From contig NZ_JADIKI010000021.1 of assembly GCF_044904605.1 (NCBI RefSeq), positions 124,001-188,000 of the forward strand: a stretch of 64,000 bases of DNA, written 5' to 3'. Source of the stretch: Dyella_B humi. Lineage in GTDB: Bacteria; Pseudomonadota; Gammaproteobacteria; Xanthomonadales; Rhodanobacteraceae. The notes beneath the pieces are model-generated. The model had not been told where the DNA came from. It worked only from the letters and a program-made list of their open reading frames with translations, and did not search any database. The position numbers and the translations under genes were made by a program. Below, piece after piece: positions 23,801 to 30,599 of this stretch. How positions within the stretch are numbered: position 1 is the first letter of the stretch; every line of letters starts with the position of its first letter.

Positions 23801-26800
23801 CGATCCGCTGCCCGAGATGACGCCGCCGTAGCTCACGCTGCCGCTCTGGTCGAATACCAACGCACCGCTGTCCGTGACGTTGCCGGCTATTGAGCCACCG
23901 GTACCACCATTGCCCAGTTGCAAGGAGCTACCCGCCGTAATCGTCGTAACACCGGTGTAGGTGTTTGCACCCGTCAGCGTTTCCGTGCCACTCGACAACA
24001 TGAGGCTACCACCGGTACCGCCACCGATACCGCCATCGCTGATGACACCACTGAAGGTGTCGACAGCATTGATCAACGTCAGCGCTTTGCTACCCAGATT
24101 CACCTGGCCTGTGCCACTCAGGCTGGCGATGCTCGTACCGCTGGTCGTGCCGGAAATGTCGAACGTGGCGTTATTGGCGACCCCGCTGGAGCTCGCCACG
24201 CTGCCGCTACCTGAAAGTGCCAGCGTGCCGTTAGTGATCGTCGTGACACCGCCATAGGTATTTGCACCCGTCAGCGTCAGCGTGCCGCTGCCTTTTTGTG
24301 TCAACGAACCCGTGCCTGAAATCACCCCGCCGTAGCTCACGCTGCCGCTCTGGTTGAATACCAACGCGCCGTTGTCCGTCACGTTGCCCGCGACCGAACC
24401 ACCATTGCCTAGCGTCAAGGTGCCCGCACTGATCGTCGTAGCACCCGTGTACGTGTTCGCGCCCGTCAGCGTCAGCGTGCCCGTGCCTGCCTGGGTCAGC
24501 GAACCCGTTCCGGAAATCACTCCGCCATAGCTCACGCTACCGCTCTGGTCGAACACCAGCGCAGCGTTGTCCGTCACGTTGCCGGTGATCGAACCGCTCG
24601 TGCTGCCATTGCCCACCTGCAAGGTGCCCGCTGTGATCGTCGTGCTGCCATAGTTATTCGCGCCCGTCAGCGTCAACGTACCGCCGCCTGTCTTGCTCAA
24701 ACCGCCACTACCGGAAATCGCGCTGCTCACGATCAGGTTAGTGCCGCTATCGGTTTGCAACGTGCCTCCACCAAACAGCGTCACCGTAGCGTTCAAGGTG
24801 AACGAAGCGGTGCTCTCCAGCGTACCTCCGCCGAAGGTCAGGCCACCATCGTTGCTTCCCCCCAGGTTGGCGTTGCTGGATACCGCCAGTGTACCGCCAG
24901 CGAAGAGCGTGCCACCGCTGTACGTGTTCGCGCCCGTCAGTGTTTCCGTGCCGCCCGACATCGTGAGGCTGCCACCACTACCACCATCACTGATGACACC
25001 GCTGAAAGTGCCAGCCGCGTTGCTTAGTGTCAGCGTGTTGCCGCCCAGGTTAACCGCCCCGCCGCCCGACAGGCTGGTGATGCTTGCCCCGTTGCTCGTG
25101 CCCGAGATGTCGAACGTGCCGGCATCGCTCACGCCACTCGAGTCCGCCACGCTGCCGTTGGTCTTGAGGGCCAGCGCGGTGCCGCTGTTGATCGTCGTGC
25201 TACCTGAGTACGTGTTCACCCCCGTCAGCGTCAGCTTGCCCGTACCCACCTGGGTGAGCGAACCCGTGCCGGAAATCACTCCGCCGTAGCTCACGCCAGT
25301 TGTCCGGTCGAAAACCAGCGAGCTGTTGTCCGTCACGTTGCCGGTGATCGAACCGGTCGAGCCGGCATTGCCCACCTTTAAGGTGCCCGCTGTGATGGTC
25401 GTGCTGCCGTAGCTGTTCGCGCCCGTCAGCGTCAACGTACCGGTACCTGTCTTGCTCAGACCACCGCTGCCGGAAATCGCGCTGCTCACGATCAGGCTAG
25501 TGCCACTATCGGTCTGTAACGTGCCTGCACCAGTCAGCGTCACCGCAGCGTTCAGGGTGAACGAAGCGGTGCTCTCCAGCGTACCTCCGCCGAAGGTCAG
25601 GCCACCATCGTTGCTTCCACCAAGGTTGGCGCTGCTCGATATCGCCAGCGTCCCGCCATTCATGGTCGTGCCACCGCTGTAAGTGTTGGCGCCCGTCAGC
25701 GTTTCCGTGCCGCCCGACAACGTGAGGCTGCCGCCGGCACCGCCATCGCTGATGACACCGCTGAAGGTGCCGGAAGCGTTGCTCAACGTCAGCGGATTGC
25801 TGCCCAGGCTCACCGACCCGTTGCCAGACAGGCTGGTGATACTCGCCCCGGTGTTCGTGTTTGAGATGTCGAACGTGCCCGCGTCGCTCACACTGGAGTC
25901 CACCACGCCGCTGTTGTTACCGGTAAGTGCCAGCGTGGCGCCGCTGTCGATCGTCGTAACACCGGTGTAGGTGTTCGCGCCAGCCAAGGTTTCCGTGCCG
26001 GCCGATACCGTAAGGCCGCCGCTACCGCTGATGACGCCGCTGAAGGTATCCGCAGCGTTGCTCAGCGTCAGCGTATTGGCGCCAAGGATTACCGACGCCC
26101 CGCTCGCGCTGCCTGCCAGGCTGGTGATGCTTGCCCCACCATTGGTCAGGCCTGAGATGTCGAACGTACCGTTGTCGGTCAAGCTGCCGATCGTCGAGGT
26201 GCCAGAGCCTGCCAGCGACAGCGTGCCGGTGCTGCTAATGATGGTCGTGCCGCCGGACACGGCGTTTTCGGTCGCACTGCCGGTCGAGTTGGTAGTCGAA
26301 GGTTCCAGCGCCAAGCCGGCCGTGCCGGTGGCCTTCAACGCGCCACTGATATTGATGTTGTCAGCAGCGATCAAAGTAAGGGTGTTGTTGTTCCAGCTAA
26401 CCGTGTCGTTGACGTTGATGCTGCCGGTTCCTGGCGTGGTGGCACCCTGGCTGGACTTGATGATGACGTTGCCGCCAGACAGGTTCGTGCTCAACGCGGT
26501 GCCCGTAATGTCCCCACCCGTCGCCGCAATGGTGAAATCAACCGGGTCGATCAGCCAGCTGCCGCTCTGCCCATGCGGCGCCAAGGTGTTGACGCCCGTG
26601 CCGTCGGCAATGTGAACCTGCTCGCCCGAGGTCTCAATGCTGCCACCGTTGCCGCCGTCCACACCACCGCGCGCACTGAAGCTGCCGGCGACGTTGTTGG
26701 TCTGACTACCCCACGTCGCGATAGAACCACCGGAACCCTGCGTCGTGGCATCGGCGTTCAACGTGGCGCCTGCCTCAACGGTGGTGTTGGCCGCCTGCAT

Positions 26801-27877
26801 CAGTCCTTCACCGCCGTGCGGACCACCACCGATGCGGATGCTGCCGCCACCGTTCGCGCCAGAGGCATTCACATTGCCGCTGACGTCCACGTTCTGATCC
26901 GACAGCACCTGCACGCTGCCGCCTTCCGCGCCGGATACGTCGATAGTGCCGCTGGTAACGGTATTGCCGCCGCTGGCGATCAGCTGCACTTTGCCACCTT
27001 GCGTGCTTATACCGCCGGCGCTGATTACGCCGGTGTTGTTGACCAGGTTGGTGAACAAGTCTTTCGCCGCCGACGCCTGCAGCACTACCGTGCCGCTGTC
27101 CGCTTGCAGCTTGCCTTTGTTGGTGACGGCTGCTTCGTCGGTGTTGAGTCGCTTCTGCAACTCACCCGTGACCTGTACGTTGATCAGACCTTCGCCATCG
27201 AAATCGAGTACCGCTCGATCGGCGCCGTCGAGATTGATGTGGCCGTAGTTAGCGAGGATCAGGCCGTCGTTCTCCACCTGCCCGCCGATTAGGCTTACCG
27301 AGCCGCCGCTGGCCGCTTCGATGGTGCCGTGATTAACGATGCCAGCACTGCCGCCGTGCGCATCTAGGTTGAAATGGCTGGAAAGAAAATCGCTGGGCGT
27401 GAGATCCAGCGTGCTCGCTACCAGGCCGCCCACGTTCATTTGTGAGCCGGCACCGAAGATGATGCCGTGTGTGTTGATCAGGAAGATCTGACCGTTGGCG
27501 CTGACGTGGCCGAAGATCTGGCTGGGATTCTGATCGAGGATGCGGTTGAGCGCCACCGAGGTGAACGACGGCTGCTTGAACAGCACCGACGCGTTCGCGC
27601 CCACGTTGAAGCTTTGCCAGTTCAACGCCAACAACTGCGAATTCTGCACGATGGTGGTGTTGACGCCATTCTGCGAAATCGAGCCGTTGCCACCGACGAT
27701 TGCGCCGCCGGTGGGCGTGGCGTTCGCCGCCACGTGTCCGCCCGCCCATACCTCGCCGCCGCACGCGAAAAGACCCAGCAATGACACCAAGCTTGCCGGT
27801 AGCAGTTTGCGCCGCAAGGCCGGCAATCCATTCGGGTGACGTGACACGTGCTGCTGTTTGCCAGTGTTCGTGTTCAT
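17861..27877 (-). CDS. Giant two-partner-secretion adhesin (TpsA/FhaB-like) with beta-strand repeats
   Basis: A 3338-residue exoprotein. ATG at 27877 follows GGAGG and starts an extended signal peptide that ends near GGEVWAG. The TPS domain follows (GNGSISQNGVNTTIVQNSQ, LALNWQSFNVGANASVLF, NRILDQNPSQIFG), with NTHGIIFG where NPNGILFG is usual. The middle, about residues 620-2300, is a long run of autotransporter-type beta-strand repeats (GTLTLTGANTYTGATTI..., GNVTDNGALVFDQSGSVSYGGVISG). A second repeat family (LGNFTANGF.L.NAQALTV.GTVNGG) fills about 2520-3180. The last residues hold two cysteines (C-QAGDTD-C), as in the HMW1 anchor. It should be exported by TpsB just upstream and act as a surface fibre in adhesion or biofilm. 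The frame is intact through all repeats. Confidence 0.93.
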   Translation of the reverse strand: MNTNTGKQQHVSRHPNGLPALRRKLLPASLVSLLGLFACGGEVWAGGHVAANATPTGGAIVGGNGSISQNGVNTTIVQNSQLLALNWQSFNVGANASVLFKQPSFTSVALNRILDQNPSQIFGHVSANGQIFLINTHGIIFGAGSQMNVGGLVASTLDLTPSDFLSSHFNLDAHGGSAGIVNHGTIEAASGGSVSLIGGQVENDGLILANYGHINLDGADRAVLDFDGEGLINVQVTGELQKRLNTDEAAVTNKGKLQADSGTVVLQASAAKDLFTNLVNNTGVISAGGISTQGGKVQLIASGGNTVTSGTIDVSGAEGGSVQVLSDQNVDVSGNVNASGANGGGSIRIGGGPHGGEGLMQAANTTVEAGATLNADATTQGSGGSIATWGSQTNNVAGSFSARGGVDGGNGGSIETSGEQVHIADGTGVNTLAPHGQSGSWLIDPVDFTIAATGGDITGTALSTNLSGGNVIIKSSQGATTPGTGSINVNDTVSWNNNTLTLIAADNINISGALKATGTAGLALEPSTTNSTGSATENAVSGGTTIISSTGTLSLAGSGTSTIGSLTDNGTFDISGLTNGGASITSLAGSASGASVILGANTLTLSNAADTFSGVISGSGGLTVSAGTETLAGANTYTGVTTIDSGATLALTGNNSGVVDSSVSDAGTFDISNTNTGASITSLSGNGSVSLGSNPLTLSNASGTFSGVISDGGAGGSLTLSGGTETLTGANTYSGGTTMNGGTLAISSSANLGGSNDGGLTFGGGTLESTASFTLNAAVTLTGAGTLQTDSGTSLIVSSAISGSGGLSKTGTGTLTLTGANSYGSTTITAGTLKVGNAGSTGSITGNVTDNSSLVFDRTTGVSYGGVISGTGSLTQVGTGKLTLTGVNTYSGSTTINSGTALALKTNGSVADSSGVSDAGTFDISGTSNGASITSLSGGGAVNLGGNTLTLSNAAGTFSGVISDGGSGGSLTMSGGTETLTGANTYSGGTLFAGGTLAVSSNANLGGSNDGGLTFGGGTLESTASFTLNATVTLFGGGTLQTDSGTNLIVSSAISGSGGLSKTGGGTLTLTGANNYGSTTITAGTLQVGNGSTSGSITGNVTDNAALVFDQSGSVSYGGVISGTGSLTQAGTGTLTLTGANTYTGATTISAGTLTLGNGGSVAGNVTDNGALVFNQSGSVSYGGVISGTGSLTQKGSGTLTLTGANTYGGVTTITNGTLALSGSGSVASSSGVANNATFDISGTTSGTSIASLSGTGQVNLGSKALTLINAVDTFSGVISDGGIGGGTGGSLMLSSGTETLTGANTYTGVTTITAGSSLQLGNGGTGGSIAGNVTDSGALVFDQSGSVSYGGVISGSGSLTQAGTGTLTLTGTNAYTGGTTINTGTLQLGNGGAGGSIAGNVTDNGALVFDQSGSVSYSGVISGSGSLTQGGASTLTLTGANTYGGVTTITSGTLALSGSGSVVSSSGVADNGTFDISGTTSGASIASLSGAGQVSLGSKALTLTNAVDTFSGVISDGGIAGGTGGSLVLSSGTETLTGVNTYTGVTTITAGSTLQLGNGGAGGSIAGNVTDSGALVFDQSGSVSYGGVISGNGSLTQAGTGTVTLAGANTYSGTTTITNGTLALSGGGSVANSSVSDAGTFDISQTTSGASIVSLSGAGQVSLGSKTLTLSNAANDTFGGVISDGGLGGGTGGNLVLSGGTLILTNASTYTGSTTISGGTLQLGNGGTTGSITSNVTDNGSLVYDHSNGVSLGGVISGTGSLTQAGSGTLTLTGANTYSGGTTISAGTLQLGSGGSITGNVTDNGALVFNESGSVSYGGVISGTGSLKQAGSGTLILTNANTYTGSTTISAGTLQLGNGATGGSVAGNVTNNGVLVFDQSGSVSYGSVISGTGSLTQAGSGTLILTGANTYTGGTTINAGILQLGNGGTSGSITGSVVDSSSLVFDRSGSVSYSGVISGTGSLTLVGNGTLILTGANTYTGSTTISAGTLQLGNGGTSGSITSNVTDNGSLVYDHSNGVSLGGVISGTGSLTQAGSGTLTLTGANTYSGATTITNGTLALSGGGSVANSSVSDAGAFDISQTTSGASIASLSGAGQVRLGSKILTLTNAANDTFSGVISDGGIGGGTGGSLVLSGGTLILTNTNTYSGSTTISGGTLQLGNGGTNGSVVSIVADNGALVFDLSGNLNYGAVISGTGSVTQKGGGTLTLGGANSYGGGTTVSGGTLVVSSNSNLGASGTGITLNGGTLENTASFTLSRAVTLGSSGGTLQTDSGTNLTVTGAISGGSNFAQTGAGTLTLDNNVTTGGSQTYNGAVAFGANALLTSTGNGAIDFISTVNGSGALSINTGGIVTFNQPVSLSGLTTRSSTFTADALNIGSGGLSVTTTAGDIKQTNPFVVTGASSFNAGTNTVDLTLGNNFTGAVTATGAGVSIYDANNLTIAALTDNNNGDVSLTAGQALNLTGGINAGTGNLALVSKGSTLDTTGALSGSNVTLSGANGIALANNVTAAGTLSLVSSAGGIAQSGGALTAATLTGSSAGATTLDGANAITTLGNFTANGLSLTSTQALSVAGTVDGGASGVSLTTTGGNLTVNGSVSGGAVALNGNGDLAINAGVNSGSGATTLISGGAISEGNNGVITAGSLTGSSVGAATLSGANVVGTLGNFTANGFNLSDAQALTIAGTVNGGSGITTITSTGAIGESSNGVIVAGTFTGSSGAAVALQGANQIGTLGSFAANGFNLDNAQALTVAGTVNGGGGATNIATSAGALAVNGAVVGGSVALAGQGGLGVNGSVNSGAGTTALTSGGTISEGNSGVITAGVLTGGSGGATALGGANAVVSLGNFTANGFSLSNANTLTVDGAVNGGSGTTSVATTTGALTVNGSVAGSAVSLGGGSGLAINGGVNSGSGTTTLTSGGVIGEGGSGLVTAGTLTGNSFAATTLGVANQIANLGNFSANGFNLANAQALTVTGTVNAGNGTASIATASGAMTVNGNVTGSAVKLGGGSGLAINGAVNSGNGTATLTTTAGNIDINGTVAGNTVALYSAGAIGEGNDGVNAGTLTGSSAGVTTLNGINEIDTLGSFTANGFSLINARALAINGPVNAGSSLALTTSSGNIGINGAISGSSTSLNSAGALSEGNQGSIAAATLSGNAGGLTTLTGLNKVGTLGDFRSLSGFSFADDETLTLSSLNGSSYVVNAGTSPVSIAVTNGNLYQADHTWTYDGTGSWSSTGAIGTQANPIYVTGTTTQYVPLVGDPPAYFYAVDSAGNILSIIGDSVNVPTSLFSSRAQNVNNHLDSYIDASVITANYRSFGIVPSGILLPPDQQSCQAGDTDCSDE
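18340..20310 (-). repeat. Second repeat family inside the TpsA gene
   Basis: At least six diverged copies of a unit encoding LGNFTANGFxLxNAQALTVxGTVNGG with GAxxLxGANxV before it, seen at about 18345, 18613, 19007, 19330, 19667, 19870 and 20208. Spacing varies between about 200 and 395 bases because some units carry an extra VNGSVxGxAVxLxG segment. It is distinct from the threonine-rich repeats further upstream in the gene. Confidence 0.7.
20960..26030 (-). repeat. Tandem autotransporter-associated beta-strand repeats, partly near-identical in DNA
   Basis: More than twenty units built on the pattern GSLTQAGTGTLTLTGANTY followed by SGxTTIxxGTLQLGNGG. Some copies are almost identical as DNA: 21715-21912 matches 22522-22719 without gaps at an offset of 807 bases (269 codons), with about a dozen differences by eye. 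This points to recent duplication or gene conversion among blocks. Confidence 0.8.
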
Positions 27878-27888
27878 GATTGCCTCCA

Positions 27889-29910
27889 TCAAAACGTCAA
27901 GCCCATACGTCCGTATACGTGGTATCCGTGACGATCCGTCGCCTGCTGACTGCCAAGCGGAATCGAACCGTCCAGATGGAATTCGAAGTGGTGGAACTGG
28001 GGTATGCGGAAAATGAAACCGGCGCCCCAACCGCTGAAGTTGACCGGCGGCGTGCTGCTGTGCAGGTCCGCGCCGGCCGCAAAGCCACGCGCGTAGTCGA
28101 AGAAGGTCTCCAGCTCCAGCAGCTCACGCCACGGCCTGCCGTAGAACGGCGAGGTGACGTTGCCGAAGCCCGGCGCATCCACGTGATATTCCAGCGAAGT
28201 GTAGTAGCCACGATCCGTCAAGCCGTCGGCAATCGGGTACGCGCGCACGCTGTCCGGACCACCGATGACGAACTGCTCCATTGGCACCAACGCATCCGGC
28301 GTCCATTGCCCGTTGAACTTGAAGTACAGCCGCTGCGCCTGCGTAAGGAATTGCAGGCGTGTGTACGATATTTTCAACAAACTGAAGTCGTGTGCGTGAT
28401 TGGGACTGACCAGATCCGGTTCGTGCGACTGGTCATCCAGCGACTTGCGCACGCTCACCTGCAGCAGATCCACGCCGTGCAGGCGTCGGTCGGTGTGGTT
28501 CATCGCGTAAGCGAGTTCGAGCAGGTTGAATTTCTCGTTCGACAACTGCAAGCCCTGCGTGCTCAGCCGCGACTGCTCGCGGATCACGTGCAGCGAGGTC
28601 TGCATCTTCATGTCGTCGTCGTTGATGAACTTCCAGTCACTGCCGGCGAAATACGTGGTGGTGGGGCCACGCACCTTCAGTGCCGCGAAACCGTCGGAGT
28701 TGATCTGCAGCTCGCTGCGCGTGCCACCGATGTTCATGCTAAGACCTGGTACGACCACCAACGGTGCGCTGTAGTTGAGCGAGCCGTAGGCGTTCTGGTT
28801 CGGGTCGAGCGCGTAGTTCGCGTTGGCGGACAGCGAGTCGCCGATGCCTAGCGGACTGTTCCAGGTCACGCCGCCCTCCGCGCGATAGCGTCCGGTAAGC
28901 GGCGTGCCGTAGTTGTCCGCACCGGTGGTGAAGGTGAAGGGGTTTCGTGCTTCGCGTGCCACCATGATCAGGTCGGTATCGCCGGTCTGTCGGCCTGGCT
29001 GGAAGGTGGACGCCACCGACACACCCGGCAGGTCGCGCACATACAGGAGCGCGGAATCCACCGTGCTCTTCTGCAATGGCTCGCCTCTGAGCTGCTGCGC
29101 GGGTGCGGCGATCACGTCGGCGTAATAGCGCTTGTTGCCCTTGACGATGATGCGGCCGACGCGGCCTTCGAGAATCTGGATCTCCACTTTTTGATCGTTG
29201 CCGATCGTTTGCGCCGGCAGGAATGCGCTGGCCACGATGAAGCCGGCCTTGCGGTAGCGATCGGTGATCGCGTCGGCCACGCCCTGCATCTGCGCGAACG
29301 AGAGCATCACAGGTTGATCGGCGCCGCCACCCAGCTTGTGGTACTGCGCGTCGGCCATCGCTTGGATGCTGTCAAAGGTGATGCCGGAATCGGGATGATC
29401 ACCCACACCGTCCACACGGAAACCTTTCACGGCGATTTTCTGCGCCGCAGCGCTGCCGCTTTCGCGTTCCTTCACCGGAGGCACCACGCCGCTTTCGCTC
29501 GGCGCCGAGGCTAGCGCGGCGTTGCCCGCCGCCGAGGCTGCAGGCACTGCGCTCGCGGCCGCCTGAGCATTGGCACCGGCGCTCGCCGGTTTCGCCCCTG
29601 CGCCGAAGCTATAGCTCACGAACTGGTCGGCCAGGTAGGCATGCGCCTGCGGGTAGCCGGCTTTCTTCAATGCCGTGGTGATGCGTTCGGCCAGCGCCTG
29701 TAACTGGGTGTGATCGAGCGTGTTCGCGTTGCCTGTCGCGGCCAACGCCTTCTGATATTCGCCGTCGACGATCTTTTGAATATCCGGCGACGATGCGGGC
29801 ACGCCGCTTACCAGGATGTTCTGCGCAGCCGCAGGTGCGCCACCTTGCGCCCATACGCTGCTGCTGCCCAACGCCAAAGCCAATGCTGCTGCCATGCATG
29901 CAATCCGCAC
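27889..29910 (-). CDS. Two-partner secretion outer-membrane transporter (TpsB/FhaC/ShlB family)
   Basis: About 673 residues. GTG at 29910 is preferred: AGGGGA lies 8 bases before it and it begins a compact signal peptide (RIACMAAALALALGSSSVWA). A GTG at 29970 is the longest alternative. Two POTRA domains follow, separated by an Ala-rich linker (ASAGANAQAAASAVPAASA): the first around DIQKIVDGEYQKAL, the second around VKGFRVDGVGDHPDSGITFDSI and VEIQILEGRVGRIIVKGN. The rest is a 16-strand barrel with the loop-6 signature in FVIGGPDSVRAYP and an aromatic C-terminal strand ending GLTF. It exports the TpsA protein whose gene begins 11 bases downstream. The first POTRA is preceded by an unusually long N-terminal helical region. 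Confidence 0.92.
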   Translation of the reverse strand: MRIACMAAALALALGSSSVWAQGGAPAAAQNILVSGVPASSPDIQKIVDGEYQKALAATGNANTLDHTQLQALAERITTALKKAGYPQAHAYLADQFVSYSFGAGAKPASAGANAQAAASAVPAASAAGNAALASAPSESGVVPPVKERESGSAAAQKIAVKGFRVDGVGDHPDSGITFDSIQAMADAQYHKLGGGADQPVMLSFAQMQGVADAITDRYRKAGFIVASAFLPAQTIGNDQKVEIQILEGRVGRIIVKGNKRYYADVIAAPAQQLRGEPLQKSTVDSALLYVRDLPGVSVASTFQPGRQTGDTDLIMVAREARNPFTFTTGADNYGTPLTGRYRAEGGVTWNSPLGIGDSLSANANYALDPNQNAYGSLNYSAPLVVVPGLSMNIGGTRSELQINSDGFAALKVRGPTTTYFAGSDWKFINDDDMKMQTSLHVIREQSRLSTQGLQLSNEKFNLLELAYAMNHTDRRLHGVDLLQVSVRKSLDDQSHEPDLVSPNHAHDFSLLKISYTRLQFLTQAQRLYFKFNGQWTPDALVPMEQFVIGGPDSVRAYPIADGLTDRGYYTSLEYHVDAPGFGNVTSPFYGRPWRELLELETFFDYARGFAAGADLHSSTPPVNFSGWGAGFIFRIPQFHHFEFHLDGSIPLGSQQATDRHGYHVYGRMGLTF

Positions 29911-30278
29911 GATACGTATCCCCTGAATCGAAACGCGGTGGTATATGGGTCGAAGGAGCGCACCATGCACTCCCCGTCAATCAACTTTTTCGTTAAACGG
30001 AACCCCTTGCTGCGGAGCGCACGCTGACGTCGGTGCGTCCGTTTTTCCCCTGCTACCGGGCCATCAACCGTGGTGCCGGACAGCTATCATGCCTCCATTC
30101 GACAACGTGTTCCAAGTCGCATTTTTCACTTTCCAATGGCTGTGACGGCATTACCTTTGCTTTATGCCGGCCCGGTAGGCGGCGATGCCAATCCTGGCTT
30201 TCTCCTGGTTTCCCGATGCTGGGATCGGCATCCCAGCCTACGCACTAACTCTTATCCAAAGTTCGAAGCATTGCCGCT
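29911..30278. other. Intergenic region upstream of the TPS operon
   Basis: 368 bases that should hold the promoter of the tpsB-tpsA operon and the end of the ppkA operon. The only structure I see is the stem-loop at 30218-30237. Small open frames on the + strand here look like chance. Confidence 0.5.
30218..30237 (-). terminator. Stem-loop downstream of the ppkA operon
   Basis: Perfect 8-bp arms GCTGGGAT and ATCCCAGC with a CGGC loop, 42 bases past the stop of the tail-anchored small protein gene. No T-tract follows, so it may equally be a dispersed palindrome. Confidence 0.35.
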
Positions 30279-30599
30279 TCACCCACCGCGCGATAGCCAA
30301 TACGCCAGTACCGCGCACAACAGAACAATCACAGCCAAGGGAACACCCCATTTCCACGCCGTATGCCGCGGCGGAAACAGGCCGGGCAGCACGTCGCCAG
30401 CCGGTTGCGGCGCAGGTTCATGCGAGTGCGGTGCCGGTCGCACGATCGCATTACGCGCGGTTACCACGTGGCTTTCGCATAATGCACTCAGCAGATGACG
30501 GCGGCGCGACCGGTATTCCTCGCGACTGATGCGCCCCAGGCGATGGGCCTCGTCCAGCGCCTGCAGGCTTTGATTGGCGTGACGTTCCCGTTCGTTCAT
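30279..30599 (-). CDS. Small tail-anchored protein with SHOCT-like helices, last gene of the ppkA operon
   Basis: 106 residues. The first half resembles a SHOCT-type helical hairpin (SLQALDEAHRLGRISREEYRSRRRHLL), then comes a Pro/His-rich linker, and the last 25 residues form one membrane helix (WGVPLAVIVLLCAVLAYWL) followed by SRGG. It should sit in the inner membrane with its N-terminus in the cytoplasm. Its ATG overlaps the ppkA stop (ATGA at 30596-30599), so it is translated with the kinase and may belong to the phosphorylation control of the T6SS. I know no characterised homologue. Confidence 0.7.
   Translation of the reverse strand: MNERERHANQSLQALDEAHRLGRISREEYRSRRRHLLSALCESHVVTARNAIVRPAPHSHEPAPQPAGDVLPGLFPPRHTAWKWGVPLAVIVLLCAVLAYWLSRGG

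Noticed and set aside
18378..26615. Many long + strand frames rich in Pro, Val and Leu opposite tpsA
   Set aside because: They are antisense shadows of the Gly/Thr/Ser-rich repeats; the minus frame is continuous over 10 kb with start, signal peptide and TPS domain.
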